The position numbers and the translations under genes are program-made. A stretch of DNA of 14,435 nucleotides, taken from positions 1-14,435 of the forward strand of contig CALBSZ010000627.1 of the NCBI GenBank assembly GCA_937967665.1, written 5' to 3'. Under the pieces are notes generated by a model. It worked only from the letters and a program-made list of their open reading frames with translations. It did not search any database and was not told where the DNA came from. This document shows positions 1 to 6,879 of the stretch, piece by piece (position 1 is the first letter of the stretch; every line of letters begins with the position of its first letter). Source of the stretch: an uncultured Planctomycetaceae bacterium (GTDB taxonomy: Bacteria > Planctomycetota > Planctomycetia > Pirellulales > Pirellulaceae).

Positions 1-1242
1 CATCGTGAAGCCGTAGCTGTTGTGATCGCGGCCGGTTCCTTTGGCGTATTCCGCCGTCGGCTGTCGACCGAACTCCCCGCCCCAGACTACGAGCGTTTCG
101 TCCAGCAGACCGCGCTGCTTCAAATCTTTCAACAAGCCGGCGATGGGCTTATCCGTGTTGCCGGCATGAAATTCATGATTGCGCACCATGTCGGAATGGG
201 CGTCCCAGTTGTCGTCGTTGTGCGCGCCGCCGGAATAGACCTGCACGAACCGGACCCCGCGTTCCACCAAGCGCCGCGCCCGCAGGCATTTGCGTCCAAA
301 GTCTTCGGTGCGCGCTTCATCCAGGCCGTAGAGTTTGTGGACCTGCTCGGTTTCGTCATTCACATTAACGGCCTCGGGAGCATGCTGTTGCATCTTGTAC
401 GCCAATTCGTAACTGGCGATCCGCGCGGCCAGGTTGGAGTTGCTGTTTCGCAACCGCACATGCTCTTCGTTGTACTTTCGCAGGCCGTCCAGGATCCGGC
501 GCTGCGCGGCTTTGCTCATCCCGGGCGGGGGTTCCAGGTCCAGGATGGGTTCACCCGTGGGTCGGAACAGGGTGCCTTGATAACTGGCGGGCATGTAGCC
601 GCTGGACCAGTTCTTTTCACCGCTGATCGGGCCGCCTTTTTTGTTTGGCATCACGACGAAACCGGGCAGGTTTTGGTTCACGCTGCCCAAACCGTAATTC
701 ACCCAACTTCCCAGGCACGGATGACCACTGAGAATTCGACCCGAATTCATCATCCACATCGCGGAACCGTGAATGGGTGAATCGGCGTACATGGAATGAA
801 TGAACGCCATGTCGTCGACACACGTAGCCAGATGGGGGAAAAGATCACTCACCCACTTGCCGCATTCGCCGTATTGTTTGAACTTCCACCGCGGTTCGAC
901 CAGGCGCCCCTGGTTCTTGCGTCCGCCGCGGCCAAACGTCTTGACCTCGATAATCTCATTGTCCCGGCCGTACATCTCCGGCTTGTAATCAAACGTGTCG
1001 ACATGGCTGGGACCACCGTACATGAACAGGAAGATCACCGACTTCGCGCGCGGTGCGAAGTGAGCCGGTTTGGGGGCGAGCGGATTTTGCCACTCGGTCA
1101 AGCCGTCGGCCGCCACGGCCTGACTTTCGAAGAAGCCGTCCGCGGCTAGCATTCCGGTCAGCCCGAGTCCGGTAAAACCGGCGCCGGTCTGCCAGAGGAA
1201 TTCTCGTCGGGTTCGTCCGCAAAATGGTTTGTTCGCTTTCAT
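1..1242 (-). CDS. DUF1501 family protein with Tat signal, 3' end cut off by the window
   Basis: The minus-strand frame is open without a stop from ATG at 1242-1240 to the window edge (414 codons), so the gene is partial at its C-terminus. The N-terminus has a twin-arginine motif TRREFL at residues 11-16, then a hydrophobic stretch rich in Gly, Leu and Ala and an AVAA-type cleavage region near residue 45. This predicts folded export by the Tat pathway. The family signature GGPSHVDTFDYKP lies around residues 76-88, and GRDHNSYGFTM occupies the last visible residues, as expected close to the end of a DUF1501 protein. Family members are usually about 470-490 residues, so roughly 60-70 are missing. 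The family resembles sulfatases/alkaline phosphatases in fold, but the substrate is unknown. It lies 154 bp downstream of the PSD1 gene on the same strand, and the two are probably co-transcribed. The start has no strong Shine-Dalgarno site; the Tat motif fixes it. Confidence 0.93.
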   Translation of the reverse strand, partial: MKANKPFCGRTRREFLWQTGAGFTGLGLTGMLAADGFFESQAVAADGLTEWQNPLAPKPAHFAPRAKSVIFLFMYGGPSHVDTFDYKPEMYGRDNEIIEVKTFGRGGRKNQGRLVEPRWKFKQYGECGKWVSDLFPHLATCVDDMAFIHSMYADSPIHGSAMWMMNSGRILSGHPCLGSWVNYGLGSVNQNLPGFVVMPNKKGGPISGEKNWSSGYMPASYQGTLFRPTGEPILDLEPPPGMSKAAQRRILDGLRKYNEEHVRLRNSNSNLAARIASYELAYKMQQHAPEAVNVNDETEQVHKLYGLDEARTEDFGRKCLRARRLVERGVRFVQVYSGGAHNDDNWDAHSDMVRNHEFHAGNTDKPIAGLLKDLKQRGLLDETLVVWGGEFGRQPTAEYAKGTGRDHNSYGFTM

Positions 1243-1396
1243 GGTCGGTTTCCATGCTGTCTTTGCTGGACAGCGCCAGGTGCCATCATCCTACCAGCAC
1301 GAAGCACCAACTTGTGAGCCAGTTACGTCCCAACAAACTTGCTCGCGCTGCGTGCTTGCGTTTTTCTTGGATTTCCATCACGGTGGCGCTGTCGGA

Positions 1397-4300
1397 TTAG
1401 TCCAAATAAACGAATTCGTTCAGGTTCAGCACCAGCAGACAGAAGTATTCCAGCGCTTTCGCCGCCGTCACGTCTTCCTCCTGCTGCAGGTCACTAATCA
1501 ATTCCAATCCCCAGCGGATTTCGTTCTCGTCCGGCTCGCGCGACGTGGCCAGTTCCAGTGCCAGCGCGACCTGCGGCTCAGGTTCCTGGCCGGCTTCCGT
1601 TTCGAGCCGCCGCGCCAAAATCGCCGCCTGTTCGCTCATGAACCGGCTGTTCAGGGAATTCAACGCCTGCGTGGGAACGGTGGTGGTAAACCGGGCCGCA
1701 CAACTGGCATCCGGAAGGGGAAAGTCGAAGTTGGAAAGCTCAGGAGGAATCAGCGAACGCTTGACGAAAATGTAAACACTCCGCCGCGCACGTTCCTCAG
1801 CAGGAGAACTCCCCCAGCCGCGTCCCGGAACGGACTGACCGGCCATGACTTCACGCGGGATCTGCGTGTAGATACTGGGTCCCGCCATCTTGAGATTCAG
1901 ATTCCCACAGATCGCCAGAATCGAATCGCGTATCTCCTCGGCGGTCAATCGCCGCATATTATGACGCCAGAATTTCAGATTGTCCGGATCGGCGGCCAGC
2001 GCTGCGGCCGAATCTGCCGACGACATACGGTAGGCATTGCTGGTCATGATCAACTTGTGCATCCGCTTCAAGGTCCAGCCACCGTCCCGCAACTCGACCG
2101 CCAGCCAATCCAGCAGCTCAGGATGCGTCGGCAGCTCGCCCAGGCCGCCGAAGTCATTGGGAGACGGGCAGATCCCCCGGCCAAAGTGATGTTGCCAAAG
2201 CCGATTGGCCATGACACGAGGCGTGGTCGGGTTTTCGTCACTTGTCAACCACATCGCCAGGGCTCGACGCTTGCCACTGGTACCGTGCTTCGTCCGCTCC
2301 GGCCGCACTGGCGTTTCGTCCTCCGCCAGCACGCGGGGAAATCCCGGGAACACCTGCTCGCCTTTGACATGCGGGTTGCCGCGAATCAGGACATGCGTGG
2401 GCGCGTTACCCGCTTCCTGGACACACATCACCTCGATCGCCTCGCCCTGCGGCGGCTGCTCCGCCCGGCTGTCGGCCAGTTGCTGTTGCAGGTCCTGGTA
2501 GCGCTTCCATTTCTCCGCCCCCAGCAGCGCTCGCCCTTCCGACAAGATCAAAGACACAATACTGGGACGGGTATCCAGGCCGATCAAGCTCACGTCCACG
2601 TATTGCCCACCTCCGGTTTGATGGCAATGAACGGCAATCGTATTCTTGCCGGGCCGCAGCAGGGATTGTACTTCGGGTCCGAGCGTGACTTGCTTGTAGG
2701 CGACGAGGTAGCCTTTTTCCTGGAACACCTGCTGGCCGTTAAGATACACTTCCACATCTTCGTCGTGGTGCAGGTTCAGACCGACGGCCTGGGGCACCGT
2801 ATTCAGCGTGAACTGTTGCCGCAACCAAATGTCGTCCGTGTGCCACGGAGTGGCGACCTGGCTGCCCGGGGTTCCCGCGCGTCCAAAGCCACTTGTTCCG
2901 GTATTCCATTCGGCCGCGTCGAATTCGACATTCATCCAATCGGCCGGTGGCTTCTTGAACGTATAGGACCAGGCGGTGCCGCCGTCGCTGGCGGCGGCCA
3001 CCAGCACCTGCGAGGATGCCGCATCGGACAGCAGTGCCCTTGCGAAACCCGGTCCCGACCATGCCAGTTTCAATTCGGGATCCGCTGTCTTGTTGTAATA
3101 GTCCAACCGGAACTCGGTCAAACCTTTTGCCAATGCGACACGCACGTCGTGCTGTCCGGGTTGATTGCGCAAATCGACGACTCGATTCCCGAGCCACAAT
3201 CGCGTTCCTTCGGTGGCGTGGAAATGAAACGTATAGGAACCATCCGACGGCACGCGCAGTCGTCCCTCGAAGACCAGGCCGAAAGAGTCCGGGCGGGAGG
3301 CGGGCTCCAACGTAACCAGGTTGTCTGACAGGGTGCCCGTTGTTTCGGGGCGAAGCGTATCGAAGTCGGGCAGGGAATCCCACGTATCGCGATAGAAGCG
3401 GTATTGGAGTTCGACCAGGTCGGACGTCGTCACGGCCGCCGCCGTTGGCTGCGCTTTCGCATAGGACGATGTGACCTCTTCTTGAAGTTGAAACAGTTCG
3501 TGATAGAGGGCCGCCTCGCGGGCTTCCTTTTCACGTTTCGCGATCGCCGCCGCCTCCTGCTGGGCAACGTCCATAAACTTCCGCGTGTTATCGCGATTCA
3601 TATAAGTCACATCGCGGAAGAAGGCCAGGTACCGGTAGTAGTCGGTTTGCGAAATCGGATCCTTCTTGTGATCGTGGCAGCGCGCGCAGCCGATGGACAT
3701 GCCCAGGAAAGCCTGACTGGAAGTCGACACGATATCGTCCAGCATGTCGTACAGGGCAAGTTCGCGGTCGGCCGGTTCGTCATCCCAGATGCCCAGCCGG
3801 TAGAAACCAGTGGCCGCCAGCGTTTCGGAGGTCACGGTTTCCAGTTCGTCACCGGCAAGTTGTTCCAGCAGGAAGCGGTCGTACGGCTTGTCCTGGTTGA
3901 ACGCTTGAATGACATAGTCGCGGTAACGCCAGGCAAACGGCTTGGTCGAGTCCCGTTCGTAGCCGTGGGATTCGGCGTAGCGCACCAGGTCCAGCCAATG
4001 CCGTCCCCATTTTTCGCCGTAGTGTTCCGATTCCAGCAAGCGGTCGACCAGATCCTCGACGGCCTTATCGGGGTCCGCGGCGTAGGCGCGTTGAAAATGC
4101 TGGATATCGTCGCGTGCCGGTGGCAAGCCGATCAAATCGTACGTGGCGCGCCGAATCAGCGCCACGGCATTGGCGGGACCGTTCGGTCGCAAGCCGGCCG
4201 ATTCCAGACCTGCCAGGATGAACGCGTCGATCGGGTTGCGCACCCAGGACTCGCCGGCCGGTTGGGGCACGTTGGGTCGTCGCAGCGGTCGATAAGCCCA

Positions 4301-4747
4301 CCAATTCCGTTGCTCCTCGGTGATTTCGAATTCCCCGTCCTCCGCCGACTCGCTGACCGCGGGCGGTTTGCCGGGAGTCGGCGCGCCGAGTTTCACCCAG
4401 CGCGTGAGGATCGCGATTTGGTCTGCGGGCAGTTTCTCTTTCGGCGGCATTTCGAAACTGCCGTAATTGATGGCGTCCAGCAACAGGCTCTCGGCGGGTT
4501 TGTCGAGCGAGATGGCGGGGCCACTGTCGCCACCTTCCAACAAGAAGTCGCGATGCAGCAGGCGCAGGCCCCCTTTCGGCTTGGCGTCCGCACCGTGACA
4601 GTTCCAGCACTTCGCCTTCAACAGCGGTACCACTTGCTGCGTGTAAAACCGGTTCTTTGCTGCTTCGTCCAATGGCTCCTGCGCCGGCAGGAGCGCCGGA
4701 AGTATCACAAACAAGGAAACAAGAGAGGTGGCTCTGAATCGTGGCAT
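1397..4747 (-). CDS. PSD1-type exported protein: CxxCH, DUF1549, PA14, jelly-roll-like region, DUF1553
   Basis: This 1116-residue protein starts at ATG 4747-4745, which gives a clean Sec signal peptide (MPRFRATSLVSLFVILPALLPAQ) with AGGA six bases upstream. An ATG eight codons earlier would put acidic residues before the signal. Domains in order: a planctomycete cytochrome-like segment with CWNCH at about 47-51 and the usual FEMPPKEKLP sequence near 99-108; DUF1549 at about 168-380, carrying a second CxxCH (CARCH, about 354-358); a PA14-like region at about 445-565 (FEGRLRVPSDGSYTFHF); a second beta-sandwich, resembling the jelly-roll of glycosidases, at about 585-725 (VEVYLNGQ, RPGKNTIAVHCHQ); and DUF1553 at about 825-1085 (NRLWQHHFGRGI, LPTHPELLDWLA). 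Two CxxCH motifs suggest c-type haem attachment outside the cytoplasmic membrane; PA14 and jelly-roll modules suggest carbohydrate binding. An oxidative role on a polysaccharide together with the DUF1501 partner is inference; the chemistry is not established. The protein ends LNLNEFVYLD, typical of the family. Confidence 0.95.
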   Translation of the reverse strand: MPRFRATSLVSLFVILPALLPAQEPLDEAAKNRFYTQQVVPLLKAKCWNCHGADAKPKGGLRLLHRDFLLEGGDSGPAISLDKPAESLLLDAINYGSFEMPPKEKLPADQIAILTRWVKLGAPTPGKPPAVSESAEDGEFEITEEQRNWWAYRPLRRPNVPQPAGESWVRNPIDAFILAGLESAGLRPNGPANAVALIRRATYDLIGLPPARDDIQHFQRAYAADPDKAVEDLVDRLLESEHYGEKWGRHWLDLVRYAESHGYERDSTKPFAWRYRDYVIQAFNQDKPYDRFLLEQLAGDELETVTSETLAATGFYRLGIWDDEPADRELALYDMLDDIVSTSSQAFLGMSIGCARCHDHKKDPISQTDYYRYLAFFRDVTYMNRDNTRKFMDVAQQEAAAIAKREKEAREAALYHELFQLQEEVTSSYAKAQPTAAAVTTSDLVELQYRFYRDTWDSLPDFDTLRPETTGTLSDNLVTLEPASRPDSFGLVFEGRLRVPSDGSYTFHFHATEGTRLWLGNRVVDLRNQPGQHDVRVALAKGLTEFRLDYYNKTADPELKLAWSGPGFARALLSDAASSQVLVAAASDGGTAWSYTFKKPPADWMNVEFDAAEWNTGTSGFGRAGTPGSQVATPWHTDDIWLRQQFTLNTVPQAVGLNLHHDEDVEVYLNGQQVFQEKGYLVAYKQVTLGPEVQSLLRPGKNTIAVHCHQTGGGQYVDVSLIGLDTRPSIVSLILSEGRALLGAEKWKRYQDLQQQLADSRAEQPPQGEAIEVMCVQEAGNAPTHVLIRGNPHVKGEQVFPGFPRVLAEDETPVRPERTKHGTSGKRRALAMWLTSDENPTTPRVMANRLWQHHFGRGICPSPNDFGGLGELPTHPELLDWLAVELRDGGWTLKRMHKLIMTSNAYRMSSADSAAALAADPDNLKFWRHNMRRLTAEEIRDSILAICGNLNLKMAGPSIYTQIPREVMAGQSVPGRGWGSSPAEERARRSVYIFVKRSLIPPELSNFDFPLPDASCAARFTTTVPTQALNSLNSRFMSEQAAILARRLETEAGQEPEPQVALALELATSREPDENEIRWGLELISDLQQEEDVTAAKALEYFCLLVLNLNEFVYLD

Positions 4748-4917
4748 GTCCGATCCTGGGTCCGGTGGCACGTGGGTGCACCAAGGGCGGGTACTGAACT
4801 ACGGTTCGCGGCGGGCTTGCCCGACAGGTTCAGTATAGTAGATAACGCAGCGATGATTCTAACAAATTCGCTTCGCTTGCTCAGGAGGGTCAGGCGGGAC
4901 GGGGAGCCGATTTTGCC
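4748..4917 (-). promoter_or_regulatory. Leader region of the PSD1 gene with possible -10 and nested inverted repeats
   Basis: The 170 bp between the 73-residue gene and the PSD1 gene holds a TATACT box on the minus strand (4837-4832), about 85 bp upstream of the start codon. No good -35 lies at standard spacing. An 8-bp perfect inverted repeat (TACTGAAC 4792-4799, GTTCAGTA 4828-4835) overlaps this box, and inside it is a tight hairpin CGGGC-TT-GCCCG (4812-4823). A palindrome GGTGCACC lies closer to the gene. These could form a structured leader or an operator, but nothing here proves regulation. Confidence 0.3.
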
Positions 4918-5139
4918 CTATTGGGTCGTCCCGAGGTCTTTGAGGGACTTGCCGAGTCGCTTGCGTTTAGGCCCTCCCGCGCTCTTCTGCGCAATCCGGG
5001 ACTGGTTGATTGCTTCCGAAAGCTTGGGACTCAGTTCGTCCCCTTCCGGGGTACCGATCTGCTCAATCGCGTCCGAGACACCTAGGAGAACCGATTGCCT
5101 GACACCCTGACGAATCCATGTAAACAGATTGAAGTCCAT
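4918..5139 (-). CDS. Small hypothetical protein, 73 residues
   Basis: The ATG at 5139-5137 has a near-ideal ribosome binding site, AAGGAG at 5152-5147, seven bases upstream. That is unusual in this window and is the main reason to accept the gene. The protein begins MDFNLFTWIRQGVRQSVLLG and continues with a short amphipathic segment and a stretch rich in acidic residues and Pro (IGTPEGDELSPKL). It ends in a basic tail with several Lys and Arg (KSAGGPKRKRLGKSLKDL). It has no signal peptide or clear membrane span, so a cytoplasmic protein is likely, and the basic tail could contact nucleic acid or membrane. I do not recognise a named family. It lies about 100 bp downstream of the tRNA-Gly and 170 bp upstream of the PSD1 gene, all on the minus strand; a functional link to either is not shown. 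Confidence 0.72.
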   Translation of the reverse strand: MDFNLFTWIRQGVRQSVLLGVSDAIEQIGTPEGDELSPKLSEAINQSRIAQKSAGGPKRKRLGKSLKDLGTTQ

Positions 5140-5242
5140 CTCGCCGCTCCTTCTTGAAAAACTTGGCGGCGGTAGCGTATCGACGACGAACGGGCGTGTC
5201 CAGACGAGTTTCCGCGGGGAAAATACGCGCAGGGAAAAGCAG

Positions 5243-5313
5243 AGCGGGTGAGGGGAATCGAACCCCCGTCTAAAGCTTGGGAAGCTTTCATACTACCATT
5301 GTACTACACCCGC
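5243..5313 (-). tRNA. tRNA-Gly, anticodon CCC
   Basis: Read on the minus strand, this 71-nt segment folds into a full cloverleaf. The acceptor stem is GCGGGTG with CACCCGC and discriminator T. The D arm GTAC/GTAT has the loop AATGGTA. The anticodon stem AAAGC/GCTTT has the loop TTCCCAA, giving anticodon CCC, which reads GGG codons. The variable loop is four bases and the T arm has loop TTCGATT. U73 is the expected identity base for bacterial glycine tRNA. CCA is not encoded: the three bases after the discriminator are CTG, so CCA must be added after transcription. The layout closely follows the well-known bacterial tRNA-Gly(CCC). Confidence 0.97.
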
Positions 5314-5321
5314 ACGAACTT

Positions 5322-5456
5322 TAGGCTTTGTTTTAAATCTCGCGTTGTTGTCATGGGTGGCCGGGGTCGAGTGAAGCGAGCCCCCGGAATCCAAGGTTCT
5401 GTGGGGTCGCTTCGCTCCACCACAGACTCCCTTCTCCGGTTTTAAAACAGAACCTA
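5322..5456 (+). repeat. MITE-like palindromic repeat, copy 1 (135 bp)
   Basis: The element is bounded by TA at 5322-5323 and 5455-5456 and has imperfect terminal inverted repeats: TAGGCTTTGTTTTAAA on the left against TAGGTTCTGTTTTAAA read from the right end, 14 of 16 bases matching. Inside, positions 5355-5387 share 30 of 33 bases with copy 2 read on the minus strand (5656-5624). A second internal hairpin lies around 5401-5423 (GTGGGGTCGC/GCTCCACCAC). No protein is encoded. Equal length, related ends and a shared core show that the two copies belong to one family. The TA borders would fit a Tc1/mariner- or IS630-type transposase acting in trans, which is inference. Confidence 0.75.
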
Positions 5457-5552
5457 GTCTAACGCAAGTTTGTGAGAAAGTCGAGTATTCCAGAACGGCA
5501 GGGAAATAAGGGGGCGAAGGAGTCCTGTGGCAGGAATGAATGGCGCCGCAAC

Positions 5553-5687
5553 TAGTGCTTTGTCAACGCTTAATCTTAGGGTGGCTGGGTTCGAACGACA
5601 GTGAGCTCCCAGGCTGCAAAACACTGGGGGCTCGTTTCACTCGACCCCAGCCACCCAACCCCAATGCTTCTACTTGACAAAGCACTA
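5553..5687 (-). repeat. MITE-like palindromic repeat, copy 2 (135 bp, inverted relative to copy 1)
   Basis: The terminal inverted repeats are perfect over 15 bp if the flanking C/G are counted (CTAGTGCTTTGTCAA at 5552-5566, its complement at 5674-5688). TA lies at both borders. Nearly the whole element is palindromic: GGGTGGCTGGG near 5579-5589 pairs with CCCAGCCACCC at 5646-5656, giving arms of about 34 bases around a short loop. It has the same length as copy 1 and shares its 33-bp core with three mismatches. Its right border forms the stop codon of the adjacent minus-strand gene. No protein is encoded, so movement would need a transposase elsewhere. Confidence 0.78.
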
Positions 5688-6371
5688 GGTCGTGAGGGGG
5701 AGCTTGGCTGCGTTGAATTCGTGAACGCTGGCAAGCGCGGCTTCGATATCGCATTCGCGTTCCAGGAACAGGCCTCGCAAACGCCCGCGGCGAATGACCC
5801 CTTTCTCTAACCGTTCATTTGAGAACAGCTGGAAGCCGAACTGCGTGCCCGCATCCGAACGCCGGACCTGACTTGCAACGAAGTCGCTGGGGTGAACCAT
5901 TTCGAGGTAGCTGAACGCAGCTTCTCGCGGCCGCACCAGCGCGGCCCAACAGGGAGCATCCGGGTACGCCACAAAATGATCGTCCTGCAAACCCAGCACC
6001 TCCGCGTTGTCGACAGCGGATTCCGTTTCAAAGTTCGGGGCACTATCAAGCAGGCTAGTCTGCATCGAAGCAATGATCTCGAGGCCCGGGTAGTCGCCAG
6101 CGGAGAGATCTCGCCAGTAAATCTGAGGGCGGACGGAGTGCGCCGGGGTTTGTGTGTAGGTCGCGACGAGGTCGGCGCCGCGAACGTAGTAGTCGACCAA
6201 CGGCGGGACCTCGTTTCCTACCGCAAACCGCAGTTGGAAGAGACGCATGTGCGCTATCGGATCGCCGTCCAGTTCGACATGGCCGCATCCCTGTTGCGGC
6301 TGGTCGACGTCCAGTGACAACGCGAGTCGGTCGGTTCGGAGCGTGGCCTTCTTGGCAGCCAATTGCCACAT
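5685..6371 (-). CDS. Hypothetical protein, 228 residues, family not recognised
   Basis: I chose ATG at 6371-6369, preceded by AAGGAT with suitable spacing; a TTG 19 codons upstream would also be possible. There is no signal peptide or membrane span, so the product is probably cytoplasmic. The sequence alternates short hydrophobic strands with charged turns, for example near residues 6-20, 30-35 and 48-56, suggesting a beta-rich globular fold. Notable parts are DYYVRGADLVATYTQ (about 60-74), VRPQIYWRDLS (about 80-90) and a Trp/Tyr-rich middle. The C-terminal third is richer in Arg and Glu (RLRGLFLERECDIEAAL). The TAG stop is made of the border TA plus the first base of repeat copy 2, so the natural C-terminus may have been altered. 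A terminator at 6527-6566 separates it from anything further upstream, so it is likely a single-gene transcript. Confidence 0.75.
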   Translation of the reverse strand: MWQLAAKKATLRTDRLALSLDVDQPQQGCGHVELDGDPIAHMRLFQLRFAVGNEVPPLVDYYVRGADLVATYTQTPAHSVRPQIYWRDLSAGDYPGLEIIASMQTSLLDSAPNFETESAVDNAEVLGLQDDHFVAYPDAPCWAALVRPREAAFSYLEMVHPSDFVASQVRRSDAGTQFGFQLFSNERLEKGVIRRGRLRGLFLERECDIEAALASVHEFNAAKLPLTT

Positions 6372-6879
6372 CGATCCATCCTTTCTATCGGACGCGGAAT
6401 TCAATCCGGCTTCGCAGTGCTGTGCCAATGTTGCGTGGTCCAGGATACGGAAGTCTCGGAAAATTAACCGTGACAGCCGATAAGGCTAATTAAACCCGGC
6501 TTAGACAAAGGTTTCTTTGGATACGTAAAAAACCCCCGTCGTTCGCGGGCAAGCGAAGCGACGGGGCCGGAACAGAGAAGAGGCCTCAACCAATTCGGTT
6601 GTTCATCAAAAAATAATACGCGATGAATCCAAATGAATCCAAATCCTCTCTGAAGGATTGATCCCCAAATTCAGCACATTCCTGCTTGGAAATCTCCCTT
6701 GATGATACCAAGATCGATGAAGGTGTCCATACTTTTGACGAAAAAATGTCAGCCCGAGGGAAACCCTCTTGCCGGCGCTGCCGGTCCCTTTTCACGGCCG
6801 CGGAATCCTCAGGGGCCAGATCCCGGTCCCGTTTCCAGGTATACTGGGATTCTCTTGTTGAACCTCGGAGTGACCCTAA
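6372..6879. other. Gene-poor gap with AT-rich stretch and short repeats
   Basis: No convincing gene is seen in these 508 bases. A 69-codon minus-strand frame (6795-6586, GTG start, no ribosome binding site) ends 19 bases before the terminator. It is rich in Arg and Lys at its start and matches no family I know; it may be a small gene, a gene remnant or chance. The stretch 6600-6720 is AT-rich relative to its surroundings and contains a 10-bp tandem duplication (GAATCCAAAT twice, about 6625-6644). Near 6781-6793 and 6823-6835 there is a direct repeat of CCGGTCCC plus TTTTC/GTTTC, matching at 12 of 13 bases, which looks like a decayed dispersed repeat. Confidence 0.5.
6527..6566 (-). terminator. 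Intrinsic terminator, minus strand
   Basis: A 13-bp stem with one bulged base (6534-6546 with 6553-6566) has a six-base loop and is GC-rich at its base. On the minus strand it is followed directly by six T residues (A6527-6532 on the plus strand). On the plus strand no T run follows, so it works only leftward. It would end a transcript coming from higher coordinates and shield the 228-residue gene that starts at 6371. The source transcript is unclear because only a doubtful 69-codon frame lies between it and the divergent phosphatase gene. Confidence 0.65.

Noticed and set aside
22..780. Plus-strand open frame of 252 codons at the left edge
   Set aside because: It is the antisense of the DUF1501 gene, whose signature motifs are on the minus strand.
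1229..3328. Plus-strand open frame of 699 codons opposite the PSD1 gene
   Set aside because: It is antisense to a gene with clear domains, is rich in Arg, Gln and His as such shadows are, and has no recognisable domain.
3404..5110. Plus-strand open frame of 568 codons
   Set aside because: It covers the antisense of the PSD1 N-terminal half and the small gene; its composition is typical of a shadow frame in GC-rich DNA.
5322..5687. CRISPR array from the paired repeats
   Set aside because: There are only two copies, in opposite orientation, with terminal inverted repeats and no regular spacers or cas genes.
6586..6795. 69-codon minus-strand frame as a confident gene
   Set aside because: It has only a GTG start, no ribosome binding site and no recognisable motif; its one support is the terminator just after its stop.
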